Assembly: GCA_949361645.1 (NCBI GenBank)
Contig: OX442415.1
Location: 28,087,216 to 28,151,215 of the forward strand
From: Spongilla lacustris
Taxonomy: Eukaryota; Porifera; Demospongiae; Spongillida; Spongillidae
Direction: 5' to 3'
Length of the DNA: 64,000 nucleotides
Shown here: one piece after another, positions 22,990-35,208 of the stretch
How positions within the stretch are numbered: the first letter of the stretch is position 1
Layout of the letters: every line of letters begins with the position of its first letter
Made by a program: the position numbers and the translations under genes
Notes under the pieces: generated by a model
The model's database searches: none
Seen by the model: the letters and a program-made list of their open reading frames with translations, nothing else
What the model was told of the DNA's origin: nothing

Positions 22990-25900
22990 AGATCAATACT
23001 CAACATTATGTCAAAGCTTTCATTTTAAGGATTTTAGCACTTATAACATTACATCAATGGCAGTGGATTTTACATAGCCCTGGCGGCATACAAACGATTA
23101 AATATAATTGTGCTCAAGATTCCTGATATGACAACCGCACACATGTATTGCATCGTATGCTCAATAAAGAGTTAGTGTGCTGTGAGGACCAAGTCCAAAT
23201 TTAATTGCCCTAACTTTGAAGCCTGTTACCCCACCCACCCCCACCTCCTACCCCCTCCCCCTCTACCCACATGCTAGAAGGAATGGTGATAGCGCCAAGG
23301 CCAGCAATGTCAAACACACACAAAAATAATATCCCATGATAAAAGTTACCTCACTCTTCCACCTAGTTCTGTGAGTTTGTACCAAATACACTATACTTGG
23401 GACCAAATACACACTTGCAGGCGTTTCTGATCATTTGCTATTGATACTTGAGGCAATAATACTGAATCCTCCAATATCAAAACTTCTCTAAAACTTCTCT
23501 GCACATACATATGCACATGCACAACAGAACTCAGTCCTTACAGCACACGCACTCACCTGTCAGCCAGACTTTGTAGCAGTGGTCACAAGAGGAAGTACTT
23601 TGATGTAGGGAGAATGGTGCCTTGGACCTACGCACATGGTGCTGGGTAAGAGGACATCTGGGAACACCACAAAACCCTCCCACATGGTACACACACACAC
23701 ACACACACACACACCACATAACACAGGTACCATTGTATAAATTAATCGATGTGGGGTCGGATATACTGGGTGAGGTGTATGGCGTTTGGGGGACCAGAAG
23801 TGATCTCACAAGATGTCTCCTCACTTATGACACTGCATCACTGTGTGAGGTGTAGGAAGGGAACTTGAAGGGAGGGTGTAGGGAGACCATAGAGGGTGTA
23901 GGAAGGGGGTATAGGGCATAGCTACCTTTCAGTGGACCCTAGCCCAGAGGTACATTGGATTCAGGAGCTGCATCACTGGAACACAGGGGACTGTAAGAGA
24001 TGACTGGATGACAGCCGCCTTGAGTCCAATCGATAAATTACATAATCAATACTCAACACTACTAGAGACTATTGATGCCCGAGTCAAGCACTTTTATGAA
24101 TTTATATTGGCTATGTATGAATGCATTGTAAGTGTTTGCAAGAACACATTCAAAGTACATGTGTGAATGGTTAATACATGCTGTACCAACGGTCAGGTTA
24201 AATCATTTGCAACTACTATATGCTAAAAAGTACTCATTTTCTAATAAATGCTGTGGCTATGATTAATTAGCTGCAATGCAGTAGTACTTACTGGCATTTG
24301 GTCCCTCCATCCATCATTCAGAACAGCTAACATGGTGCAAGCCAGATGTGATGCTGATTCACAAGGTACATGTACATCAATAGTGGTTGCAATCTCCTAT
24401 CTAGAACGAGCATTACCTGAAACCATGTCAAAAAAATAATATTTAAAATAAGGCAAGGTAAAAGAGATTCAAAACATATTCCTTTTGAAACAATCATTTC
24501 CAACCTTGGGGATATTGATGCCAGAGATAACTGTCTGCCGAAGGGCAATGGCCAGAACTGACGACAGAGAACAATGCAGACCAAGGAGCAGCAGAATCAG
24601 CAGTTCAAATGGCAGCACTAGCAGGAGAGAAGTTTTTTTAATGTGTTTAAAAAAAAAGAAATTTTACATCTCAGCTAGCAGTGAGCAGGGTTGAAGGTGC
24701 AGAAGAGGGCATAGCTAAAGTGAAAAGCAAGAATAATACTTTTAATATTATTCCAAATTATATATTGCAAATCATAAGCAACAATTCTGTTAATAAGTAA
24801 CAATTCTACCAATGAGTAATAATCAAACCAAGGCTTATAAATACTATTTTTTTGATGCTTTAATCCAAAATTAAATTTTGAACTACACATTTTACAGTTG
24901 AAAACATGGTGAGTGATAACATAGGGTCAAGAAAAGTGCACTTACCAGTATAGACACAACAACTCAGATGAGCAGACAACAGAACAGCCAGCTGCAGCAA
25001 CGCAATGGTTATTCACAGCCTATTATCATAGCCCATTATAAAACTTACATGTACAAGTGAGGAGAGGTGGATTCAGCTGCTGGAGTATGCTTACCTCAGG
25101 ACTATAGTGCTACCTTTCAGAGACCTTTACCCAGAGGAGGGGTGGATTCAGGAACTGGATCTGGACATGAAATTTACAAGTGAATTCTGGGTATATGGGT
25201 GGGGCACAGGTGGATTGCTTGGCACGGTTACTATACTATAAATTCTACATGTATTACTACACCAACCCCTTCCACTACTCACCTTGGATATGCTGACCAT
25301 GTACAGGAGGATAGAGGAAGATGGGATGGAGAGGGGGAGATGGAGAAGAGATAGGGAAGTGAGAGATGGGGAGGGGGGGGGGAGCTACCTAGAGAGCTAT
25401 CGAGATAAGCTACCTAGTGAGCTATCGAGATAAGCTACCTAGAGAGCTATCGAGATAAGCTACCTAGAGAGCTATCGAGATAAGCTACCAAGAACAGCTG
25501 TATGTTACTTTCCATTACAACTGCCACCTCCTTCTCCAACTTAGTGCCAACAACTTCTCAACTCATCAAACACAATTACTTAATACACCTTCGTAGACAA
25601 TGGATTACACATATACCATACATGATACCACAAGATTATGCCACAGAACTGTACATAAAAGGGACTAATAATCTGTACATATTATACCAATATGACTACA
25701 CATTATACCAATAGGATTACATGTATACAAATAGGACTATGCATATCATACCACAGGACTATACATGTGTTATACCACAGAACTGTACACATTATACCAA
25801 TAGGGGGGGCTGTACATACCATACCAACTGAACAAGGCAATACATAACTATACACAGGACTGCACATGTTACACCAATAGGGCTATGCACATTACACCAA

Positions 25901-26430
25901 TAGGACAGAACATATTCTACCGCAGGGCTGTACAGTACATGTATATCGTACACGATACCACAGGAACCGTTCTCTGTAGCTACCACACTTGGCAGCTAGA
26001 TCTTAGTCTAGCATGCATGCAACAGCACATCAAACTTCCTTCCCTGTCGACATGTGATGATGTCAGGATGTAACACAAGTGATGTAACTGGGAGTGTGTA
26101 GGAGGGTGGACACATGGGGAGGAGGAGGGAAGGTGGACACATGGGGAGGGTGATATGGAGGGAGGGTGTAGAGGGTGGGTATATGGGGAGGGAACATACA
26201 AGTGTGTAGGAGGGTGGATACAGAATAGAGGGCTGTGTGTGGGCACAACCAGTTGCCTTGAGCATCCTCCACGTCTCGTCTGGAGAGAATCCGTACCCCC
26301 AGTTCTGCAAGGTTGACCTCCAGATGGCTGGTCTGTTAAAGTAGCTCCATTTCTCAGCAGACAGTAGCGTCATCTCCCAGCAGGATGGCATGGTTGTTCT
26401 GGACAAGTAGATCCATCTTCTATCAGGATG
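22990..26430 (+). repeat. segmental duplication, copy 2
   Basis: Diverged second copy of 18890-22690. Differences include indels of several bases, a longer CA tract (about 23691-23714) and a stop in the candidate exon. Its 25-bp satellite lies at 25383-25495. Confidence 0.85.
24292..24416 (-). pseudogene. copy 2 of the candidate exon, with in-frame stop
   Basis: Same length (125 bp), acceptor and GTAAGT donor as 20627-20751. GATATGAG has become GATAGGAG, which creates TAG in the open frame. Other changes are few. Confidence 0.35.
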
Positions 26431-26669
26431 GGTTGGACAGTAGCTATATCTCCCAGCAGAATGACATGGTTAGTATGGACAGTACGACAGTAACACAGCA
26501 AAATAGTTGGCCTGGACAGTTGCCTTGGTGATGTGGTAACGTGAGCAATCACGTGACCATTTGACTCCTTATAAACATCGTATGTATTCACTACAGTCAG
26601 TTTGTTAATAGCCATGTACTTGTTACAACTGGTGTATTGTAAATACCACAGGGTGGTGGCAGTGGGCCT

Positions 26670-27175
26670 TGAACTGAAATGATAGCTAGCATTCATCTTA
26701 ATCCAACAGTATCCTTTCCAGAAGCCGTTCTTTGTCCTCGAAAATAACCGACAAGGATAGTAAAGAATACAAGCTTGTCCTTGGGAAATTCGACAAGTTC
26801 TTTACTGAAGTACATGGTGGCAGCAACCTTAAACCAAAATAATAGCTAGCATTAGTCTTAATCCAACAGAAGGTTATGAGTAGAATATTGGAAGGGCTTG
26901 ATGGAGTACTTTGCCAGATGGACGATGTGCTCATATTTGGACACACCCAGGATGAACACAATCACCACCTACAAGACACACTGCCTCACATTGCAGTTGC
27001 TGGACTGACATTAAACAAAGAAAAATGTGTGTTTTCAAAACCAACAATGAAGTTCCCGGGTCCATTTGATTCATCAGCACAAGTGGCATATCCACAGATC
27101 CTGCTAAAACTGCTGTAATCCAGAACATGCCTCCACCAGAGATCCCATCTGACTTGCGTTGATTATGGGGATAGT
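26670..27175 (+). pseudogene. Ty3/gypsy retrotransposon fragments (gag then RT)
   Basis: A gag-like piece (about 26745-26845) reads SKEYKLVLGKFDKFF, then stops. After it an RT piece (about 26865-27172) gives the catalytic region QMDDVLIFG followed by AGLTLNKEKCVFSK, the thumb region of gypsy reverse transcriptases. Frames shift after about residue 60 and no upstream RT motifs are present. The motif AATAATAGCTAGCATTAGTC flanking the gag piece is duplicated on its other side (near 26676), showing local rearrangement. Confidence 0.8.
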
Positions 27176-27289
27176 AACAAAGCCGGGCAAGGTTTCACCC
27201 AACTAGGCGCAGATTAGTCAGCCATTACAGGAGCCACGAAGGCTTGGAGATGGGTTCAACCACAGGTTGAAGCCTTTGCTTGGATTAAG

Positions 27290-30200
27290 ATGGAATTAAC
27301 TCAATAGTGGCACAGCAGAAACACATGGAAGTGCAGCAACAGCAACATCTGGAGGCACATCAACAGCAGATGGAGGAAGGGCTCAAACAGATGGAAGTGC
27401 GTTCACCAGCATGGCAGACAAGCAAGAGCAATGAACTTCAAATTCGCAGCCAATCACCATTCCCAATTTAGTCTCCTTTGACGCGACAACTGAATTATGA
27501 ACCGACTACTGGGTCCATTTCCATACTTTCGTTGGAGCAAATTCCGTTCCTGTGGAGAAACAGGAACGGGTGTTGCTAAAGAACCAGTCATTACAAGTTG
27601 TTGAGCAATCTCGCATCCCAACAGTCACCGTCCAGGAACATCAATGACCTCACCTGGGATGAAATTGCCGAGTTTATGAAGGGCCAGTTCAACCCAGTGT
27701 ACTACATCGTCCGCAAGCGTTTCAAGTTCTGGAGGAAAGTGGACCACAAGCCAGGGTAACCTGTTCTCGATATCGCTGCGCCGATTCATCATGACATGGT
27801 AACATGAGATTTTCCATCCATATGCGACCCACACGATGAGGCAATGCGGACCCATTTCATGTGCTCCGTGAGCAATGAGGCAGTACTCAAGGTGTTACTC
27901 AAACACAAGGAGGCAGGCGGCCACAGCAGTGGAGATGGAGGAGGCAGCAAAGGTGGCAAAGAGACGGTCCATGGTGTGGTGTCGAATCCTATTCATTGGA
28001 TTGAGGCATTGAAGAGAGGCTCACCTTCACCAGGTCCAGGATCATTTAGCAAAGTCCACACAGCTAATGATTTCCCCACTGGGACCTGTTCGTGTTGTGG
28101 AAAAACAGACCACTGGACGGCTGACTGTCCTATCGAGGATGCTAATTGCTGATTCTGCCAGAAACTAGGGCATTTGGAGGCAGTGTGTTGGAATAAATGA
28201 AGATGGGCCCAGCAGGTGAAACCCATTTCAAAGCACCAGATCCAGACTATGAAGGCCACTGAGACAGTTCTTCAGCTTCAACAGTTTATCTGGATTCAAT
28301 TGGATTCAAGACAAGAAGTTTGTTGCTGAAGTGGACACGGGTGCAGGTGACAACTTCTGCACCACAGACATCAGGAGGAAGGCAGGGGAGCCTACAACCT
28401 CACCAGTGACTGGGCATTATGAGGTGGCTAATGGACAACCACTACCCACTCTGGGTATGTTGAGACAATAGTCTCAATGCCAGGTGACATGTCACCTAAT
28501 AAATCCATCCAGTTCACAGTCACCAAGGTCCCAAAGCTCAGGACATGATGCTATTGTCCAGTTAGGCTTCAACCTTTCAGCACTTCTGGCGGTACAACAT
28601 ACTGCAAAGCCTAGCTAATCGAAGATGGGGGTTCGTGCAGGCAGCTCTGCCAGGAGTTTCCATACCTTTGGTGCCTAAAAGATATTCAGCTTTAAGTGAA
28701 ATTCAAACCAGAGGTTCAACCATTCTTTTGCACGACTCGTGTGGTACCTTTTGCTATCGAAGATTAACTCTGCCGGGCCTATGATGCTGGGCTTGCGGGA
28801 GGAGTATAGCAACCTACTCAGTTCAGTGCTTATGGGACTTATGTGGTCCCCATTTGCAAGGCTGCGATTGCAGGAAATCCAGATAAACTTCGGGTTTACG
28901 GCGACTAGTAGGTTGCAGTTGACCAGTCATCAGCTGGAACCCCCATCAACACCCCATACCACTTCCTGAAGATCTGATGCAGGTGGTGGATATGGTCTTA
29001 CAAAGATTGACCTTGCCGATGCCTATTCTGGCTCGCAAAAAAGTCACAAGTCCTTGCCTCTCAGCACCCACCGAGGAGTGTTGCTTCAAATGTGACTTCC
29101 CTTTGGCATGAGCTCAGCCCCAGGCTATTTTCAGGGGATCATGGACCAGCTGACCAGTGACCTTCGAGGAGTGGCCGTCTACATAGATGACATCCTGGTC
29201 TGTGGTGCCACTGCTTCATAACACCTTCAGAACCTCCATCCTCTCCTCCAATGTCTGGAAAGCAAGGGTCTTCGCTGCCGGTCTGGAGAAGTGTGTAGAG
29301 TACGTCGGCCACATCCTGACTGGCCAGGGGATTACTAAAGGTTCAGCGGTGAATGATGTCATGTAGATGCCAGCTCTGGGAAATGTCTCTGATCTACCAA
29401 CATTCCTTGGGTCATTTCAGTGTTAGGCCAATAGCAAGTTCATTCCTAACCTTGCTACGCTAAGATAACCACTTAGAGGAGCATGCTGCCTTTCAGAAGC
29501 TGAAGGATCTACACTGCACAAGACAAAGTTTTTTCCACTTTGATCCATCTCTCTCTGTCAGGATCTCTTGCGATGCCTCTGAGGTGGGTTTAGGAGCTGT
29601 CCTTTTTCATCGCTACCTGGACAGTAATTAACGCTAATTAATGCACTATCGCCAATGCCTTGAAGACCCTCGCAAGCACTCAAGAGCCAGTACAGCCAGA
29701 TCCAGAACGAAGCACTGGCTATCATATTCACTTTGAACAAGTTTCACCAGTTCCACTATGGTCACTCATTCATTCTGCTCACGGACCACAAGCCACTTGT
29801 TACATTGCTTGGACCATCCAAGGCAACTCCTAAGCCAACAGGCTTGCACAACACAGACACTCAGCCAGTACCAATGCACCATTGCGTACAGGAAAACATG
29901 CGCCCATAGTAATGCAGATGCTCTCAGCCGCCTTCCAGTGGGACCTGATGCCTGTTTTGATGAGGGGAAAGATGACGCAGATTTTGACACAGTCTGCACC
30001 TGGACACCATAAACAATGGCCAAGGAGTCACCAAGGATCCAGCCATTGCCAATGTAATGCACTTCAAACAAGAAGGTTAGCTACCTAGGGACAAAGGAGA
30101 GACATCGGCTTGGAGGATTTTCAGAAGGTGGCAGTATCACTGTCCACAGCACATGGTGCCCTTCTGTATGGGTCCAGAGTTGTCAAATGTTCCCACCAGC

Positions 30201-31000
30201 CTGAGGCCCCAGGTACTGCAGCTTCTTCACCTGGGACACTCTGCCGGGGAAGCAGCGGATGATGCAGCGGATGAAGGAGCTGACCTGCATTGCAGTCTAC
30301 TGGCCAAGAATAGATGAAGACATTGTGGACCTCTGCCATGGCAGATCAAACCATCCATGGGTGCTGCCGGAGAAACCATGGAGCAGAGTGCATGTTGATC
30401 ACACCATCAACTTCATGGGATCCAACTAGCTGGTGCTTATCAATGCATATTCAGAGTACCCTTGCAGCCACCCGACTATATCCACTTCCACCAAGTCCAG
30501 CTGCTGGAGCAAGGTTTTGCTCATTTTGGCATCCCCACACCATTGTGTCGGCCAATGCCACTTCTTTCTCTTTTGAGAAGTTCCAGGCACGCTGTAGGGA
30601 GAGGGGAACCACCCATGGTGCATCTTACCACCCTGCCACCAATGGAGCCTTCACGCAGGCTCTCAGTAAGTCGGTTCTTGCTGCTGAATCTCTCTGGCAG
30701 CCCCAAGTGAACTAAACTCCAGAATGGTTGGCAGATTTGATGTTCTAATTCCTTCCATAGCACAAATTGCTTGAGGAAAGCAGGCCAGAGAAGCCACAAA
30801 GTCACTCACCTTGCTATGCACCGTACTGTGGCCCGAGGTGTGAGAAGGATCCGAGATGGGTGCCTGCAGTGGTCACAAAGAGGTTCGGCACACATATGTC
30901 AATGTATGTGTGGTGCCATAAGGTGGCACATTGCATCACCACATCGAGCAGCTGCATCCTCACTATGTGGACCAGGATGATGCAGGCATCAGTTGGTCTG
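27290..31000 (+). pseudogene. near full-length but decayed Ty3/gypsy element
   Basis: Domain order is that of Ty3/gypsy. Gag core lies at about 27480-27900. Two CCHC knuckles lie near 28085-28190 (CSCCGKTDHWTADC, then a second with a stop inside it). The aspartic protease motif VDTGAGDNF is near 28335. RT at about 28980-29360 has FGMSSAPGYFQ and YIDDILV. RNase H at about 29520-30000 ends near DALSRLP. Integrase at about 30180-30715 has HVDHTINFMGS, and its C-terminal part RWVPAVVTKRFG is near 30858. Many frameshifts and stops interrupt every domain, and one integrase core Asp position reads Ala. LTRs were not recognised, so I treat it as a dead copy. Confidence 0.85.
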
Positions 31001-33560
31001 GACAGTAGCTTCATCCTCCAGTAGAATGGCTGGTCTGATCAATAGCTTGATCCCCCGGCAGAATGGTAGGTTTTTAGCACTATCTCCCAGCAGGATGGTA
31101 TGGGAAGCTAATAAGAAGTGATGCAGCAATTGAATAATAAATGAGCAAATAACCTGCTGCAAAATGTAGTCTGAGGAGTTAGCGAAGCTGCGCCCAGGTT
31201 AGGATGTGGGTTGGGGGAACCTTCTATCCAAGCTATGGGGTATGGTGGAGTGCTGAAAGCTCCCCCTATGGGGCCTGGGGTGCAGCCCCAAAAGCCAAAG
31301 TTTATTTGCATAGAATAAACTCCAAAATGCTGTGGCTGGGGACTTCTTTTTCAACGAATTTCTGATAACTAAAGCAGTTCCACCAGCCATATGGCATGGT
31401 TGATCTGAACAGTAGCTCCATCTCCCAGCAGGAAGCATGGCTGGTCATGACAGTGGCCACATCTCCAAGTAGAATGGAACGATTGGTTTGGTCAGTAGCT
31501 TCATGCCCCAGCAGAATGGTCAGTCGCTTCATCTCCCAGCAGAATGGTTGGTCTGTAGCTTCATCTCCCAGCAGAATGGTTGGTCTGTAGCACCATCTCC
31601 CAGCAGGATGGTATGGCAGAAGTTGGAAGCTAATAAAGTGGTGCAACTAATGAATAATAAATGAGTAAATATCGTGAAGAAAAATGTAGTCTGAGGAGGT
31701 TAGCATTGCCACCCTGGGTACGGTGTGGGAGGGGGGGCACCCTTCCTGCCCAGCTAGGGGTATGGGGGAGTGTTGTAAGCTTCCTCTAGGGAACCTGGGG
31801 CAGAGCTCCAGCCAACGATGTTTGCGTGGAAACAAAACTCCAAAAAAAAACTAAGCAAAGTGGCAGCTGGGAGATTATTTATAACTAACGAATTATTAAT
31901 ATCAGCCCAAAAAGTGGTATGGCCTTCACCTCTTTATGTTTGGGCTAGACAGGATTTTTATCTCCTGGCAGGATGACATGGCTGGTCAGGACAGTGGCTA
32001 AGAAAAATGGATGGTCAGCCTGGTCAGTAGCAACATCACCAGCATAATGATTGGACTGAACAGTAGCCCCATCTCCAAGCAGGATGTCTGGACAGTAGCC
32101 ATATCTCAAAGTAGAATGGAATGGTTGGACTGGTCATCCCTCAGCAGAATGGTTAGTCTGGACAGTAGCACCATTTACCAGCACAATGGTTGGCCTGGAC
32201 AGTAGCCCCATCTCCAAGCAAGATGTCTGGACAGTAGCCGCATCTCCAAGTAGATTGGAATGGCTGGTCTGGTCAGTACCTTCATCCCCAAAGCAGAGTA
32301 GTTGGTCTGTAGCACCATCTCCCAGCTAGATGGTATGGCAGCAGTGACTGAAGCCAATAAAGTGGAGCAACCAACGAATAATAAATGAGCAAATATCGTG
32401 CAGCAAAATGTAATCTTTAGAAGGTGTTAGCATTGCCGCCCCAGGAAGGGGATGGGAGGGGGGCATCCCTCCTGCCCAGCTAGGGGTAAGGGGGAGCGCT
32501 ATAAGCTCCCTCTAGGGGACCTGGGTGGAGAGGCCCAGAAGCCAACACTGTTTGCATAGAACACAATCTCCAAAAACTACGCAAAAAGCAGTGGCTGGGA
32601 GACATTTTTACAACTAACCATCTCCCGGCATGGTTGGTCTAGACAGTAGCCCTATCTCCAAGCAGGATGGCTAGTCTGGACAGTAATATGAGCCTTCTCT
32701 CGGCAACCTTTTATGGTGGCTGTGGTGGCACTCAGCAGTGGTTGGGGGTCGCAGAACAGATGCTGGTGGTAGAGTAGCCGCATCTCCAAATGGTCGGTCT
32801 GGTCAGTAGCTTCATCCGCCAGCAGAATGGTTAGTCTGGATAGTAGCACCATTTAACAGGTCTGAACAGTAGCCCCATCTCCAAGCAAGATGTCAGGATG
32901 GTAGCCATATCTCAAAGTAGAATGGAATGGCAGTACCTTCCTCCTTCAGCATAATGCTTGGTCTGGACAGTAGCCCCATGGAAAAACAGTAGCCCCATCT
33001 CCAAGCAGGATGTCTGGACAGTAGCTGCAGCTCCAAGTAGAATGGAATGGTTGTAGCTTCATCCCCCATGAGAATGGTTTGGTAAGTAGCACCATCTCCC
33101 AGCAGGATGGTACGGCAGCGGTGACGAAAGCGAATAAAAGTGATGCAACCAAATAATAATAATATCGCGCAGCAAATGTAATCCCGAGTCAGCGTTGCCG
33201 CCTTGGGAAGGGTGCGGGAGGAGGTATCCCTCCTGCCCAACTAGGGGTATTGGGGAATGCTGTAAGCTCCCCACAGGGGACCTTGGGTGGAGCACGAGTG
33301 TTTGCATAGAAAAAAACTGGTGGCTGGGAGACTTTTTTACAACTAATGAATTATTTATATCAGCCCAAAAATTGGTACGGCCATCACCTCTGTATGGTTG
33401 GTCTAGATAGCATCTCCATCTCCCAGCAATATGGCATGGTTGGTCTGGATAATAGCTAAATCTCTCAGGATGACATGGCTGGTCTGGACAGTAGATAAAT
33501 CTCCTGGCAGGATGATGTGGCTATTTTGTGGTGCTCAGGGGTGGTAGGGGTTTGCAGAAC
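31000..33560 (+). repeat. composite tandem array, unit about 0.6-0.75 kb
   Basis: Two modules alternate about four times. Module 1 is a run of about 36-bp repeats built from GGTCTGGACAGTAGC and CATCTCCCAGCAGAATGG. Module 2 (about 300 bp, at about 31112-31400, 31630-31950, 32350-32640 and 33115-33400) carries AATAATAAATGAGCAAATAT, then GGGAGGGGGGCATCC, CCCAGCTAGGGGTA and CTGTAAGCTCC, i.e. the dispersed repeat also present at 1-175 and 13700. Module 1 repeats also occur at 22590-22680 and 26310-26530. Confidence 0.85.
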
Positions 33561-33653
33561 AGATGCAGCTGCTGCTCTAATGCAGCTTCTCCTTTCTTGC
33601 TGCTGCACATCTAAATAAAATAAAACTAAATGCCCCATCCATCCAATAATGTA

Positions 33654-34075
33654 GTCTGACATAGCCACACCCTCGCGCTTTGTGGAGGGTCTGGAGACAT
33701 TGCCATACCAAATCGGTTCTGATTACTTCCAAAAAATTAAAAGTTATTAATGATACCTTACGTTACGAGGAATGCAATTATGTTACGTGAACTTACGCTA
33801 ACACGCCCTATTTGAGATTGTTTCAGTCTCTGAAACTACTACACCTGGAATGATGTGCCAGTCCTGTTATCGCAGCTACAACAGCTTCCTTTTGGAGGTC
33901 TTTCTTTAGGCACGTGTCTGCCGCAGTCCTATCCAGTGTCAATATTTTAAATTACATTCCACATAACGTTATAACATAAGGTAACTTTAATATTTTTTTT
34001 AACCAATCAGAATCGATTTGGTATGGCAATGTCTCCATACCCTCCGCGAAGTGCAAGGGTGTGGCTACGTTAGAC
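33654..34075. mobile_element. 422-bp TA-flanked MITE (family A)
   Basis: Terminal inverted repeats of about 70 bp: GTCTGACATAGCCACACCCT and on to CATACCAAATCG at the left, mirrored by GATTTGGTATGGCAATGTCT and on to GGGTGTGGCTACGTTAGAC at the right. TA flanks both ends. The same terminal sequence is found at 10982-11131. No transposase frame. Confidence 0.85.
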
Positions 34076-34239
34076 TAAAATATTGCATATTTAAATCACA
34101 TAAATGAACAGCACGACAGCATGCAGGTTGTGTGGGCAAGTGTGAGAATGAAAGTGCTCGTGACCTGCACAACAAACAAAGTGCTAAAGTGAGGCAGGTG
34201 ACACTTTGACTTCTCTATTGAAATTATTACATATACTAT

Positions 34240-34310
34240 ATGCGTACACAGTTAACCCTTCAACACATACCATGTCTGGTCAGTGGTGAGTCTTCTACAG
34301 CTGGATAGGA
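34240..34310 (+). repeat. dispersed copy of a 70-bp block
   Basis: TATGCGTACACAGTTAACCC and the following CATACCATG, GGTCAGTGGTGAGTCTTCTA also occur at 22740-22810 beside the segmental duplication. Confidence 0.8.
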
Positions 34311-35208
34311 AATCTCTGAAGGCAGTGGAAAGGAGCTGATGATGAGTTGCTTTGATGCAGCGGTGCCATGTAAATATAATCACCTGTAGTGAGGGATGTG
34401 GTTTGGTGTGGTTAAGTTTGCTGAACAAAACAATTTATGACTATCATCTTCTAATCACACTTCCATTGATATGATGCACACTCCACATGCACTACGGGCT
34501 ATGGCCGACATGCTTGCAAGTATACATGCATAAAACCTATAGCAATAATGACGCTTTGTTTACATGTACATCGCTCTTAAGATCAGCTCTGAGGTCGAGA
34601 ACTATAAGCTAATGCATCCCTCGCTAATTTTAAAAATGAGTGTGTAATTATTGGCCATGCCATCCTCCCAAAACATTATGTAACACCATTGCAACACACG
34701 TACAGCAACCCTAACCCCATTTTACACTTGAGCTATATATGAACAAAACAATTTCAAAGCCATTCCATGGTAGAAGCACCACTTCACTATTTCAGTCCTA
34801 AATCCCATGGCTTAGTTTTTTTTTCTCCATTATGTATAACGTTCAAAAAGGCCACCTTTCAAAAGTTGTCTTCACTAAGGTACATGGGCTCTTCAATTTT
34901 TCAGACTAAAACAAAAGCAGAAAACTGAAGAAGACAAGTGGTACTTCTTATAACTTCTTGTTCTGTGTACGCTAGGTTTTTTTTGCACTGGTAGACTAAA
35001 ATGAAGTTATGTCTAGAATGTGCGTACCATGTGTGTTGGCTATATATACACATATAAGGCAGGTACCATGCTCTGCTCTATCACGCAGTGCAATTGATTC
35101 GTGTCAGTCCCCTTTTCTCCAAGTAGCCCGCAGTGGCGCAGGAAGCACAGGAGCCATGGGGCACAATTTTATCAGAGGGAGTGGGTGGGGGCATTGAAGA
35201 CAGGGGAA
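34311..35208. other. no recognised gene
   Basis: AT-rich sequence with short motifs only. GCAGTGGCGCAGGAAGCAC near 35133 resembles ends of the dispersed GC-rich repeats. Confidence 0.5.
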
